Source: Syntrophobacteraceae bacterium (GTDB lineage Bacteria; Desulfobacterota; Syntrophobacteria; Syntrophobacterales; Syntrophobacteraceae). Taken from it: a stretch of DNA of 32,155 nucleotides. Shown one piece after another: positions 16,352 through 24,949 of the stretch; position 1 is the first letter of the stretch, and each line of letters begins with the position of its first letter. Made by a program: the position numbers and the translations under genes. Location of the stretch: positions 1 through 32,155 of the forward strand of contig JALOPI010000042.1 in assembly GCA_025453975.1 (NCBI GenBank). The letters are read 5' to 3'. Under the pieces are notes generated by a model. It was not told the DNA's origin. It was given only the letters and a program-made list of their open reading frames with translations, and made no database searches.

Positions 16352-17536
16352 TTGAAAAGAGCTCTGGTTTTCGTGGTTCTGATCGTTCTCGTCGCCGGCG
16401 GCGGAATCTTTGCCTATCGAAAGGCGTTCAAGTCCCCCTCCGTCGAAATTCTCGAGTCTGCCCGGGTGGAGCTCGGGAGCATCCGGGGCGTTCTGGTGGA
16501 AACCGGCATCCTGAAGCCTCAGGTGGGAGCGGTGGTCAAGATCGGAGCGAGGATCACGGGGACCGTCGTATCCATGAAGGTCAAAATCGGCGACGAGGTC
16601 AAGGCCGGGCAGCTCATCGCCCTCATCGACGACCGCGAGCTTCGCAGGAACATCGAGCGCCAGAAGGCCGCCCTGGAATCGGCGCGGTGGACGCTGAACC
16701 AGGTGGAGCTCACCTTCCCGCAGCGCATCAAGGAGGCCGAAGCCAACCACAGGTACGCCAGGGTGAGCTACGAGCGCGAGCAGAAGCTGATGGAGCGGGA
16801 CTTCACCACGGGGGATGCCCTCGATCGGGCGCGCAGCCAGTTCCAGGCGCTGGAGGCCAATGTGAAGCGGCTGCGGGATGAGTACAGGACCCAGCTGCAG
16901 ATATCCAGTGCCCGGGTGGAAGAGCTCGAAGCGCAGCTCAAGCAGCTGGAGGTGAGCCTCTCCTACACCCAGATCCATGCCCCCATTGACGGGGTGGTCT
17001 CCGACGTGACGATCCAGGAGGGCGAGACCATCGTGACGGGGCTTCAGGTGGCCAACCTCGTGACCATTCTCGACACCACCCGACTGGAGATGTGGATCTA
17101 CGTGGATGAAACGAACATCGGGAGGGTAGAGGTGGACCAGGATGTCGAGTTCTACGTGGACACCTTTCCCGATCGAACGTTCACGGGACGCATACAGAGG
17201 GTGCATCCCCAGCCCATCAACCGGGACAACATCGTCTACTACCTGGCCATCGTCCAGCTGACTCCGCGGGACGCCGAGGTCCTGAAGCCCGAAATGACGA
17301 CCCACGTGCGGATCATTTACGAGCAGAAGGACAATGTGCTCACGGCGCCCAACGCGGCCCTGAAGTTCGAGGAAGGCAGGCAGGTGGCCTACGTGGTGGT
17401 CGGCGAAAACAAGGTGGAGAAGGCGGAGATCAGGAGCGGGGTGCGCGGAGAGGAGCGGACGGAGATCAAGGCGGGTTTGAAGGCGGGGGACATGGTGGCA
17501 ACCAAGATCATTCTCCCCCCTTCCAACAAGCCCTGA
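16352..17536 (+). CDS. MacA/HlyD-type periplasmic adaptor protein
   Basis: 394 aa. A single N-terminal membrane anchor (ALVFVVLIVLVAGGGIFAY) is followed by a lipoyl/barrel-sandwich half (VVKIGARITGTVVSMKVKIG), a long alpha-hairpin rich in Glu, Arg and Gln (about residues 100-205), the second lipoyl half (YTQIHAPIDGVVSDVTI) and beta-barrel and membrane-proximal domains. This is the order in MacA-like adaptors, which join an inner-membrane ABC transporter to TolC. The start is a TTG at 16352, with GGAGG 7 nt upstream and the first codons MKRALVF. The gap of 118 bp after tolC contains a remnant of the heptamer repeat, and another array follows the stop codon. Confidence 0.9.
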   Translation: MKRALVFVVLIVLVAGGGIFAYRKAFKSPSVEILESARVELGSIRGVLVETGILKPQVGAVVKIGARITGTVVSMKVKIGDEVKAGQLIALIDDRELRRNIERQKAALESARWTLNQVELTFPQRIKEAEANHRYARVSYEREQKLMERDFTTGDALDRARSQFQALEANVKRLRDEYRTQLQISSARVEELEAQLKQLEVSLSYTQIHAPIDGVVSDVTIQEGETIVTGLQVANLVTILDTTRLEMWIYVDETNIGRVEVDQDVEFYVDTFPDRTFTGRIQRVHPQPINRDNIVYYLAIVQLTPRDAEVLKPEMTTHVRIIYEQKDNVLTAPNAALKFEEGRQVAYVVVGENKVEKAEIRSGVRGEERTEIKAGLKAGDMVATKIILPPSNKP

Positions 17537-17560
17537 CCTTCAGATTCGAGCCCGGAGCCC

Positions 17561-17600
17561 GGAACCAGAAACCAGGAACCAGGAACCAGGAACCAGAAAC
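17561..17600. repeat. 7-bp tandem repeat array, 5.7 units
   Basis: Uninterrupted heptamers GGAACCA, GAAACCA, GGAACCA, GGAACCA, GGAACCA and GAAAC occupy 40 bp of the 92-bp gap between the adaptor and ABC ATPase genes. This is the best-preserved member of the family in the window. Confidence 0.9.
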
Positions 17601-17628
17601 TTCCCTTTTGGCCCACCGGCGGAATCCC

Positions 17629-18312
17629 ATGCCCCTTTGTGTTTTGGAAGACATCAGGAAGACCTACCGACTGGGAGAGCAGGAGGTCGAGGTGCTCAAG
17701 GGGATCGACCTGCTGGTCGAGGAGGGCGAGTTCGTCGCCATCATGGGTCCCTCGGGCTCCGGAAAGACGACGCTGATGAACATCATCGGGTGCCTCGACG
17801 TTCCCAGCTCCGGAAGGTATGTGCTGGCGGGGCGCGACGTGACCCTCATGTCCGATGACGACCTTTCGACCTATCGGAACGAGCACATCGGATTCGTCTT
17901 TCAGAGCTTTTTCCTGCTGCCCTATGCCACCGTGCTTGAGAATGTGCTGCTCCCAACGCTCTACGTCGAGCGTTCCAAGTGGGCCGACACCCGGAAGCGG
18001 GCCATGGAGATTCTGGGTCTGGTGGGCCTGAGAGACCGGGCCAGATTCAAGCCCGGCCAGCTTTCGGGCGGTCAGCAGCAGAGGGTGGCCCTGGCCCGGG
18101 CCCTGGTGAACGATCCCGACCTCGTTCTGGCCGATGAGCCCACGGGGCAGCTGGACAGCGTCACGGCGGCGGAGATCATGGCTCTCCTTTCGGAAATGAA
18201 CGGGCGGGGAAAGACCGTGGCGCTCATCACCCACGATCAGAGTATTGCCGCCCACGCAAGTCGCATCGTCAACATCCAGGATGGCCTCATCGTCCGAGGG
18301 GCCGGGCCATAA
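17629..18312 (+). CDS. MacB/LolD-like ABC transporter ATPase
   Basis: A 227-aa nucleotide-binding subunit. It has Walker A GPSGSGKTT (about 40-48), a Q-loop FVFQSFFLLP, the signature LSGGQQQRVALARAL, Walker B LVLADEP and H-loop LITHDQ, all intact. It belongs to the MacB/LolD/FtsE group, whose transporters use ATP for mechanotransmission and drive export through an adaptor and TolC. Unlike classical MacB, it is not fused to its permease. The ATG at 17629 is preferred over the in-frame TTG at 17608 because the family starts close to the VLEDIRKTY segment; the SD (GGCGGA) is modest. The stop lies 5 bp before the first permease gene. Confidence 0.93.
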   Translation: MPLCVLEDIRKTYRLGEQEVEVLKGIDLLVEEGEFVAIMGPSGSGKTTLMNIIGCLDVPSSGRYVLAGRDVTLMSDDDLSTYRNEHIGFVFQSFFLLPYATVLENVLLPTLYVERSKWADTRKRAMEILGLVGLRDRARFKPGQLSGGQQQRVALARALVNDPDLVLADEPTGQLDSVTAAEIMALLSEMNGRGKTVALITHDQSIAAHASRIVNIQDGLIVRGAGP

Positions 18313-18317
18313 ATCAC

Positions 18318-19532
18318 ATGAACCGCTTCATGAACATACTGGGCCAGTCCCTCCAGGCCGTCAGGGCTTTCAAGCTCAGGACCACCTTCTGCCTGGTCAG
18401 CGTGGCCCTGGGCATCGGCTCCATCACCATCATCGTGGCGGCCACCGAGGGAGCGTACAAGAAAGCCTTCGATATCGTGGCTCTCTTCGGTCCCGACTCC
18501 GTCCTGGTGCTGAGCGGCAGCGATGAGGCGCGCGCCATCGGCCAGCGTGACAAGACCCTCACCCTCGATGACGTCAAAGGGGTGGAAGAGGCCTTCCCGC
18601 AGGCGTACATGGTCATTCCCATGCTGGCGGCCCCCAACACCAACATCGTCTACAGGCAGAACAAGCACCAGACCTTCGTGGTGGGATCCACGGCCGACTA
18701 CAGCCGCGGATGGACCTGGCCCGTGGTTCAGGGCTCCGACCTCACCGAGGAAGACGTGCGTGGCGGGCGCAACGTGGCGCTCCTGGGCGTGCAGGTGGTG
18801 AGGAACCTTTTCGTGGACGAGGATCCTGTTGGAAAGTACATCCTGGTCAAGGGGATCCCGGTGCAGGTGGTCGGGGTGCTCACGGAGCGAGGCATGACGC
18901 CCACGGGAGCCAACATGGACGACCGCATCGTCATGCCCATCACGACGGTGATGCGAAAGCTCCTGAATGAAAGGCGTTATGTTTCCGTTTTTCGGGTTCG
19001 CTTCACGGATCAGTCGAGGGTGGGCGAGTACCAGGAGGCGCTCAGGTTGTTCCTCCGGCAGAGGCACAACATTCCCGACGGAGCCCCGGACGACTTCAGG
19101 ATCATCTCTCCCAAGGAGGTCATCCTGTTTCTGGTGGCTCTCACGGGCTCCCTGGTGCTCTTCCTGGGGCTTGTGGGGTGCATCTCTCTCGTGGTGGCGG
19201 GGTTTGTGCTCGCCAACCTTTTCCTCCTTTCGGTCAAGGAGCGGACCCGGGAGATCGGGGTCCGGCGGGCGGTGGGGGCGAGTCGGGGGGACATCCGGTT
19301 TCAGTTTCTCGGAGAGGCCGTGGTCATCACAACCCTGGGAGGTCTGGCCGGGTTTCTCATTGGAGTCCTGGGCTCCAGAGTCCTGACTTACGTGGCTGAG
19401 CTCCCCATTCATTTCTCGTGGAAGGCCTTCGCGGCGGGAGTGGTCCTGTCCTGGCTGGTGGGAATCGGGTTCGGCCTGAAGCCTGCCACCACGGCTTCGA
19501 ACTTGAACCCCATCGAGGCCATTCGGGGATGA
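18318..19532 (+). CDS. MacB-like ABC permease, FtsX family (first copy)
   Basis: 404 aa with MacB/FtsX topology. One helix near the N terminus (TTFCLVSVALGIGSITIIVAA) is followed by a large periplasmic MacB_PCD domain (about 45-270) and three C-terminal helices, the middle ones around VILFLVALTGSLVLFLGLVG. The conserved cytoplasmic loop is KERTREIGVRRAVGASRGDI. The C terminus ends SNLNPIEAIRG, as usual for the family. It should pair with the second permease to form the membrane part of the efflux pump. The SD is weak; translation is probably coupled to the ATPase 5 bp upstream, and its stop overlaps the next start (ATGA). Confidence 0.92.
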   Translation: MNRFMNILGQSLQAVRAFKLRTTFCLVSVALGIGSITIIVAATEGAYKKAFDIVALFGPDSVLVLSGSDEARAIGQRDKTLTLDDVKGVEEAFPQAYMVIPMLAAPNTNIVYRQNKHQTFVVGSTADYSRGWTWPVVQGSDLTEEDVRGGRNVALLGVQVVRNLFVDEDPVGKYILVKGIPVQVVGVLTERGMTPTGANMDDRIVMPITTVMRKLLNERRYVSVFRVRFTDQSRVGEYQEALRLFLRQRHNIPDGAPDDFRIISPKEVILFLVALTGSLVLFLGLVGCISLVVAGFVLANLFLLSVKERTREIGVRRAVGASRGDIRFQFLGEAVVITTLGGLAGFLIGVLGSRVLTYVAELPIHFSWKAFAAGVVLSWLVGIGFGLKPATTASNLNPIEAIRG

Positions 19533-20752
19533 AACGGATCGCCATCAACCTCAGCATCGCCCTTCGATCCCTGTACAGCTTCAAGCTGCGGACGGCCCTC
19601 GCCGTCCTGGGTGTTTTCCTGGGCACCTTCTCGCTCATCGTGGTGACCAACTTGTCCAGCTCCCTCGCCAAGAAGGCGGAACAGGAGGTGGCCCGGCTGG
19701 GGAAGAATGTCCTGGTCGTGAGGAGCGGGACGATCCTCAGGCATGGTGGACAGGCTCGACTGCTGAGCGAGGCCAGGACGCTGACGAGGGACGATGCCGT
19801 GGCCATCCTCAACGAGACCACGATGGTTTCAGCCGTTTCCCCCTCGAGCCACAAGACCTTTCCTATCCGCTTCGAGCATGTGAAGCTCAACGCGATCCTG
19901 GTGACGGGCGTGACCTCGAATTTCACTGAGGTGAGGAATTTTCGGGTCAAGGAAGGCGTTTTCTTCAGCGATGAAGAGGACGAGCGTCTGGAAAGGGTGG
20001 CGGTGCTCGGGAAGAAGGTCGCGGACAAGCTTTTTGGGGACAGGAGCCCCCTGGGGTGGCACATTCTGGTTTTCAGGGTTCCGTGCCGGGTCATCGGGGT
20101 CATGGAGGAAAAGGGGGTCGATGCCTCCAACGTGGACCAGGACAACCAGGTGTTTGTTCCCCTCGACACTTTCCTGCGCCGCCTGGTCAATCAGGACTTC
20201 ATCAACACCATCTATGTCCAGACGGTGGGCGACGAGGTGATGGCCCGTTCGCGGCTCGAGATCGAGGAGCTCCTTCGCCGTCGACACAAGATACGCCCCG
20301 GCCAGAAAGATGATTTCGCGGTCATCGATATGAAGGATGTCGTTGCCCTCAAGACACAGGCCATCTCGATGATCAGTGTCCTCGGGAGGATAGCGGCGGG
20401 GGTCTCGTTCACCATCGGGGCCTTGGGAATCCTCTCCATCATGATTCTCATCGTGAGCGAGCGGCGCATGGAAATCGGGATCCGCCGGGCTGTCGGTTCC
20501 AGAAAGCGCGACATCGTGCTGCAGTTTCTCATTGAATCCTCCTTCATCTCGCTGCTCGGGGGGGTGGCCGGCGTCCTGTTCGGGTTCATTGTGAGTGTCG
20601 TGATCTACAGGGTCTCGGGCTTGCCCTTTGCCATGTCGCCCTTGGGGCTCGAGGTGTCCTTTGCCGCATCCGTCGGGGTGGGTATTCTGGCGGGCATTTA
20701 CCCCTCGAAACGAGCGACGGCGATTCAGCCCGTTGACGTGATCCGGAGTTGA
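19529..20752 (+). CDS. MacB-like ABC permease, FtsX family (second copy)
   Basis: 407 aa with the same layout as the preceding permease: an N-terminal helix after SFKLRTALAVLGVFLG, a periplasmic domain of about 220 residues, three C-terminal helices, the loop SERRMEIGIRRAVGSRKRDI, and the ending KRATAIQPVDVIRS. The ATG at 19529 overlaps the stop of the first permease by 4 nt (ATGA), which fixes the start and indicates translational coupling. The two permeases differ clearly in the periplasmic part, so they are old paralogues that probably form a heterodimer. The exported substrate is unknown; candidates from the family are lipids, peptides or antibiotics. Confidence 0.92.
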   Translation: MKRIAINLSIALRSLYSFKLRTALAVLGVFLGTFSLIVVTNLSSSLAKKAEQEVARLGKNVLVVRSGTILRHGGQARLLSEARTLTRDDAVAILNETTMVSAVSPSSHKTFPIRFEHVKLNAILVTGVTSNFTEVRNFRVKEGVFFSDEEDERLERVAVLGKKVADKLFGDRSPLGWHILVFRVPCRVIGVMEEKGVDASNVDQDNQVFVPLDTFLRRLVNQDFINTIYVQTVGDEVMARSRLEIEELLRRRHKIRPGQKDDFAVIDMKDVVALKTQAISMISVLGRIAAGVSFTIGALGILSIMILIVSERRMEIGIRRAVGSRKRDIVLQFLIESSFISLLGGVAGVLFGFIVSVVIYRVSGLPFAMSPLGLEVSFAASVGVGILAGIYPSKRATAIQPVDVIRS

Positions 20753-20859
20753 AGCCTTTTCATGGCGGGAGGCGGGATGGGGGATGGTCGGTTGATAAGC
20801 TTTCAGGATGATTGATGAATATCTCTGACCAAACCGTTCTTCTCCCGTTGGGCCTTCTG

Positions 20860-20888
20860 TTGACTTCAAATACCCCTTGTGCTAAGAG
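20860..20888 (+). promoter_or_regulatory. promoter for the HPr gene
   Basis: TTGACT (20860-20865), a 17-bp spacer and TAAGAG (20883-20888), placed about 65 bp before the start codon. The -35 matches 5 of 6 bases and the -10 is moderate. The remaining part of the 20753-20954 gap holds nothing that I recognise. Confidence 0.5.
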
Positions 20889-20954
20889 ACGGCGGGACTT
20901 GAGGCGGGAAACCCGGCGGCGACAAAACATCAGCTTTGTTGAAAGACGGTTGTA

Positions 20955-21218
20955 TTGGAGCAGGAATTCATCGTAGCGAACCAGTTGGGAATCCATGCGC
21001 GGGTGGCCGCGCAGATCGTGAAAATCGCAGCTCAGTATGATGCGGACGTGAGCATTTCCAAAAGCGGCAACACGGTGAACGGCAAGAACCTGTTGGATCT
21101 GCTGACACTGGTCTGCCCGAAGGGCAGCAAGGTCCTGGTATCGGCCCGGGGTCCGGACGCCGCGGAGGCCCTGGCGGCATTGGCGGCTCTCTTCCAGACC
21201 AAATTCGGAGAAAGCTGA
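20955..21218 (+). CDS. HPr-family phosphocarrier protein
   Basis: An 87-aa HPr homologue that would carry phosphate from Enzyme I (encoded next) on its histidine. The site is NQLGIHARVAA with H14; the usual sequence is GLHARPAA, so the proline after Arg is replaced by valine. The second site, where HPr kinase modifies Ser46 in other bacteria, reads VNGKNLLDLLTL with Asn45, so this regulation is probably absent. The start is TTG at 20955; no ATG or GTG fits, and the SD (AAAGACGG) is weak. No sugar-specific PTS permease is in the window, so a regulatory (Ntr-like) role is likely. Confidence 0.9.
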   Translation: MEQEFIVANQLGIHARVAAQIVKIAAQYDADVSISKSGNTVNGKNLLDLLTLVCPKGSKVLVSARGPDAAEALAALAALFQTKFGES

Positions 21219-21411
21219 ACCGTTTTCGATTCCTTCCAGGGCTGGATCGGGTCCGACTCGACCTGCGGATGCGCAGCCGATCCCGCCGCCAATATGTCCC
21301 GCCAACTCCTGCCGGATTGGCTCGATCAAACCTGAGCACCAGGCCCATGCCAGGTTGAAAGCCCCAAAAAACTCCTTCCGTCGATGGCTTCGCACATTTG
21401 GATTATGATTG

Positions 21412-23229
21412 ATGGATCGTGACGCGAGAATCATAAACGGTATCGGCGTATCGCCGGGCATTGCCATTGGGAAGGCCCATGTCCTGGAACGGGGCAGTGT
21501 GACGGTTCCCTACTACGTTCTGACGGAAGACGAAAGCATCGAAGGGGAATGCGCTCGTTTTGACGCGGCCATCGGCAGGGCGGAAAGAGACCTGCAGGAG
21601 ATCAAGGAGAAGATTCGGCCGGAGCTGCGGGAGCACGCCCATGTCATCGAATTCCACCAGATGATTCTGAGGGACCGGTTGATCTACGACGAGACCCTGA
21701 GACTCATCAGGGAAGAGCGGTTCAACGCCCAGTGGGCCCTGGTGCGGGCTCTCCGGAAGGCTCACGAGGTTTTCGGGGCCCTGGGAGACGAGTACATCCG
21801 CAGCCGGGTCGCCGATGTGGACGCCGTGGGCCAGCAGGTGCTTCGCAACCTTTCGGGCCGAACGGATGACTGGCTCGACGGCATCCGGGAGCGAGTCATC
21901 GTGGTCGCGCGGGATCTTTCCCCCGCCGATGTCGGCCAGCTGCGCCTGGAGCGAACCCTGGGGCTGGTCACCGACATGGGCGGGCGCACGTCGCACACCT
22001 CCATTATTGCCAGGTCCCTGAACATTCCGGCGGTTGTCGGCGCCGAGCGCGCCACCGAGCTGATTTCGACGGGCAGCGTCATCATCGTTGACGGGGCCGC
22101 CGGGAAGCTCATCACGAATCCGACCGAAAGGGAGATCAGTCACTATTACGAGCGCCAGGACGAGATCGAGACCTATGTCAAGGAGATCAACCGCAAGGCT
22201 CACCTGCCGGCCCAGACGAGGGACGGTCATCACGTGGGGGTGGAAGCCAACATAGAGCTCCTGGAAGAGGTCGTGGCGGCCAAGGACAATGGCGCCGAGG
22301 GGGTGGGCCTCTACAGGACCGAGTTCTTCTTCATGAACCGCAAGGAGCTGCCGGACGAGGAGACGCTCTACCACGAATACCGGGAGCTTGCGGAGCTCAT
22401 GGCCCCGCAGCCGGTGACCATGCGAACCCTCGATCTGGGGGCGGACAAGCTGACCAGCTGGTACCCCCGCCTCGAGGAGGCGAACCCGGCCCTGGGTTTG
22501 CGCTCGATTCGGCTGTGCCTGCATTACCTGGAAGTATTCAAATCGCAGCTGAGGGCCATATTGCGCGCAAGCGCCCTGGCCCGAAACATTCGTCTCATGT
22601 TTCCCCTCGTCTCGGGCATCGGCGAGCTCATGGAGGCCAAGCGGGTTCTGAACGAGGTGCGGGAAGAGCTGACGGCCGCCAGGGTCCCCTTCGACGAGGG
22701 GATGCAGGTGGGAGTGATGATCGAGGTGCCGTCGGCCGTTGCCATAGCGGATCTGTTGGCCCGGGAAGTGGCTTTCTTCAGCGTCGGCACCAATGATCTC
22801 ATCCAGTACAGCCTGGCCATCGATCGCGGCAACGAGCACGTGGCCTATCTGTATGAACCGCTGCACCCCGGTGTGCTGCGTTTCATCAAGCAGGCCGTGG
22901 ATGCCGGCCACAAAGCCGGAATCGAGGTGAGCATCTGTGGAGAGATGGCCGCGGAGCCCGTCTACACGCCCGTCATCCTCGGACTCGAGTTCGACAGGCT
23001 CAGCATGAATCCCCAGGCGGTGCCCCGCGTGAAGAACCTGATCAGCAGGTCCGTCATGAAGGACTGCCGCAAGTTCGTGAGGAGAGCTTTGCAGATCAGT
23101 ACGGCGGGGGAGATTGGCGACCAGCTCCACGACATGATGATAAAGAAGTTCCCGGAGGAATTCCGGGTATTCGATCCGAGTGCACTCATGGCTCGGCCGG
23201 CCCTGCCCCGGTTCAGGCGCGATCATTGA
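21412..23229 (+). CDS. ptsI: phosphoenolpyruvate-protein phosphotransferase (Enzyme I)
   Basis: A 605-aa cytoplasmic enzyme that takes phosphate from PEP and passes it to HPr. The N-terminal HPr-binding domain starts [15 protein letters not shown], the phosphohistidine is H195 in GGRTSHTSI, and the C-terminal PEP-binding barrel has [11 protein letters not shown], the [14 protein letters not shown] motif and the catalytic Cys C509 in SICGEMA. All key residues are present and the length is slightly over that of E. coli EI (575 aa). There is no GAF domain, so it is EI-like rather than PtsP. The ATG at 21412 follows an in-frame TTG (21409), and the SD is poor. It lies 193 bp after HPr and 11 bp before smpB. 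Confidence 0.94.
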   Translation: MDRDARIINGIGVSPGIAIGKAHVLERGSVTVPYYVLTEDESIEGECARFDAAIGRAERDLQEIKEKIRPELREHAHVIEFHQMILRDRLIYDETLRLIREERFNAQWALVRALRKAHEVFGALGDEYIRSRVADVDAVGQQVLRNLSGRTDDWLDGIRERVIVVARDLSPADVGQLRLERTLGLVTDMGGRTSHTSIIARSLNIPAVVGAERATELISTGSVIIVDGAAGKLITNPTEREISHYYERQDEIETYVKEINRKAHLPAQTRDGHHVGVEANIELLEEVVAAKDNGAEGVGLYRTEFFFMNRKELPDEETLYHEYRELAELMAPQPVTMRTLDLGADKLTSWYPRLEEANPALGLRSIRLCLHYLEVFKSQLRAILRASALARNIRLMFPLVSGIGELMEAKRVLNEVREELTAARVPFDEGMQVGVMIEVPSAVAIADLLAREVAFFSVGTNDLIQYSLAIDRGNEHVAYLYEPLHPGVLRFIKQAVDAGHKAGIEVSICGEMAAEPVYTPVILGLEFDRLSMNPQAVPRVKNLISRSVMKDCRKFVRRALQISTAGEIGDQLHDMMIKKFPEEFRVFDPSALMARPALPRFRRDH

Positions 23230-23240
23230 GGGTGGGCATT

Positions 23241-23732
23241 ATGACTGTGAAGACTCAGAAGAGCGGCAAGGGCTCCCCTCGCGAAGGGTCTCGCCTCGTT
23301 TGTCAAAACAAAAAAGCATACCACGATTATGAAATCCTGGAGACTTTCGAGGCTGGAATGGTGCTCCTCGGGACCGAAGTGAAGTCCCTGCGCGACGGAC
23401 GGGCCAATCTCAAGGACAGTTACGCCAAGGTCAGAAAAGGCGAGGTATTCCTTTACGGAATGCATATCAGCCCGTACACCCATGCCACTTATGACAACCA
23501 CGATCCCGAGCGTGTGCGCAAGCTGCTGCTCCATAATCACGAGATCAAGCGGGTCCTGGGGAAGACTCAGGAGAAGGGCTTTGCCCTGATACCCCTCAAG
23601 ATCTATTTCAGCAAGGGATTGGCCAAGGTCGAGCTGGCCCTGGCGCGTGGCAAGAAGGATTACGACAAGCGGGAAAGCATCAAGAAGAAGGATGAGAGGC
23701 GTGAGATGGAGCGCATGCGCAAGGAGCGCTGA
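23241..23732 (+). CDS. smpB: SsrA-binding protein SmpB
   Basis: A 163-aa tmRNA-binding protein needed for trans-translation, which frees stalled ribosomes and tags the unfinished peptide. It has the SmpB OB-fold: [37 protein letters not shown], and the C-terminal basic tail [20 protein letters not shown] that enters the decoding centre. The length is normal. The ATG at 23241 has GGTGGG closely upstream; an in-frame TTG at 23226 overlaps the ptsI stop and is less likely. It seems co-transcribed with ptsI. I find no tmRNA (ssrA) gene adjacent. Confidence 0.96.
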   Translation: MTVKTQKSGKGSPREGSRLVCQNKKAYHDYEILETFEAGMVLLGTEVKSLRDGRANLKDSYAKVRKGEVFLYGMHISPYTHATYDNHDPERVRKLLLHNHEIKRVLGKTQEKGFALIPLKIYFSKGLAKVELALARGKKDYDKRESIKKKDERREMERMRKER

Positions 23733-23904
23733 TCCGAAGGAGCCCGCGGCCCGGGTGCGGGACTTCATGCCGGGAGCCCACATGCCGCCGGTTACGGAAC
23801 GGGAGAAGACGGCATGGCCATCTCTACCCTTCATGGGTGCCACGCATTGACCATCAAACATCATCACCATCGGTGAAGACTGCCCGACCTTGCCCACTGC
23901 GAAA

Positions 23905-24870
23905 ATGAAAGCCCTGCTTCTCCGCCGGGCGGGTGATCTGCGGCTGGTTGAAACAGCCGTTCCAGAGCCCCGGGAGGGCGAAGTCCTTGTCAGGGTCGCC
24001 CAGTGCGCCCTGTGTCGGACCGACGCGAAAATGTGGCGTCGGGGACACCGCGATCTGCGGCTGCCGCGCGTCCTCGGGCATGAGGTCTGCGGGATTCCGG
24101 AGGGGGAGAGCGGCAGGTGCGTCGTCTGGCCCGGAACCGCTTGTGGTCAATGTGACGCATGTGCTTCGGGAAGAGAGAATCTCTGCGGCGCCATGCGCAT
24201 CATGGGGTTTCACCGGGATGGCGGACTGGCTGAATTTGCAGCAGTGCCCGAGAGCAGCCTGGTGCCGGTTCCGGCCACACTGGACGGGCGCATTGCCGCG
24301 CTGGCGGAGCCCCTGGCGTGCACGCTCAACGCCATGGACCGCGTTGCGCTGGCGCCTGGCGAGCGGGTGCTGATCATGGGTGGAGGTCCGGTGGGGCTGC
24401 TGATGGGTCTGGCGGTGCTGGCCCTCGAGTCGCATCCCTTCGTGGTGGAGCCCGATCCCTCGAAGCTCCAGAAGAGCAGGATGTTTCGGGACCATACCGG
24501 AATGGATGCCTCCGAGTCTCCGATGGGAGCCCCATGGGACGTGGTGGTGAACGCCGCCCCGCAGGCGGCCACGCTGCTGGAGGGTGTCCCTCGAATCCGG
24601 ACCGGCGGCCGCTTCTGTCTTTTCAGCGGTTTCACGGGCTCCGAGATGATCCCCGTGTCGTGGCTGAACGAGCTCCACTATCGGGAGATCCAGGTTTCGG
24701 GGGCCTATGGGTGCACTCGTCAGCAGATGCGGCGGGCCTTGAGCATCCTGGACGCTCATCGGGAGGACGTCGAGTGGCTCATCGAGGACACGGTGACCCT
24801 CGACAAGGTGCCGGATGCGCTTTCAAGGATGTGGGAGGGGGGGGTCCTGAAGGTGGTCGTCCAGTTTTAG
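23905..24870 (+). CDS. zinc-dependent medium-chain dehydrogenase (alcohol dehydrogenase-like)
   Basis: A 321-aa NAD(P)-linked oxidoreductase of the MDR superfamily. Catalytic zinc ligands are C37 (CALCRTD) and H59-E60 (GHEVCG), with E135 in LAEPLACT. The structural zinc lobe has four cysteines, C80, C83, C86 and C94. The dinucleotide-binding loop is GGGPVG (159-164). Closest in type to sorbitol/threonine dehydrogenase-like enzymes; the substrate cannot be read. It is somewhat short (typically about 340-350 aa). The ATG at 23905 (MKALLL) is chosen because it is the usual family start. A TTG at 23890 is in frame, and neither has a strong SD. It leads a series with the TrpD-like gene. Confidence 0.85.
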   Translation: MKALLLRRAGDLRLVETAVPEPREGEVLVRVAQCALCRTDAKMWRRGHRDLRLPRVLGHEVCGIPEGESGRCVVWPGTACGQCDACASGRENLCGAMRIMGFHRDGGLAEFAAVPESSLVPVPATLDGRIAALAEPLACTLNAMDRVALAPGERVLIMGGGPVGLLMGLAVLALESHPFVVEPDPSKLQKSRMFRDHTGMDASESPMGAPWDVVVNAAPQAATLLEGVPRIRTGGRFCLFSGFTGSEMIPVSWLNELHYREIQVSGAYGCTRQQMRRALSILDAHREDVEWLIEDTVTLDKVPDALSRMWEGGVLKVVVQF

Positions 24871-24949
24871 CGGACCGGCCGGCGGGGCTCCTCGATGGAG
24901 AGTTTGCGGGGAAGGATGGGTGCCCCTGGAGAAATCAAGAGGGCCAGAG

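Noticed and set aside
14980..20752. A macrolide-specific MacAB resistance pump
   Set aside because: The family is right, but nothing in the sequence indicates macrolides, and the split ATPase with two permeases differs from MacB, so the cargo is left open.
21403..23226. A 607-codon minus-strand frame opposite ptsI
   Set aside because: It mirrors Enzyme I almost end to end, and the plus-strand protein has all catalytic motifs.
23733..23904. A tmRNA (ssrA) gene beside smpB
   Set aside because: I looked for the tRNA-like ends and a tag reading frame in the gap and found none; only weak GC-rich pairing is present.
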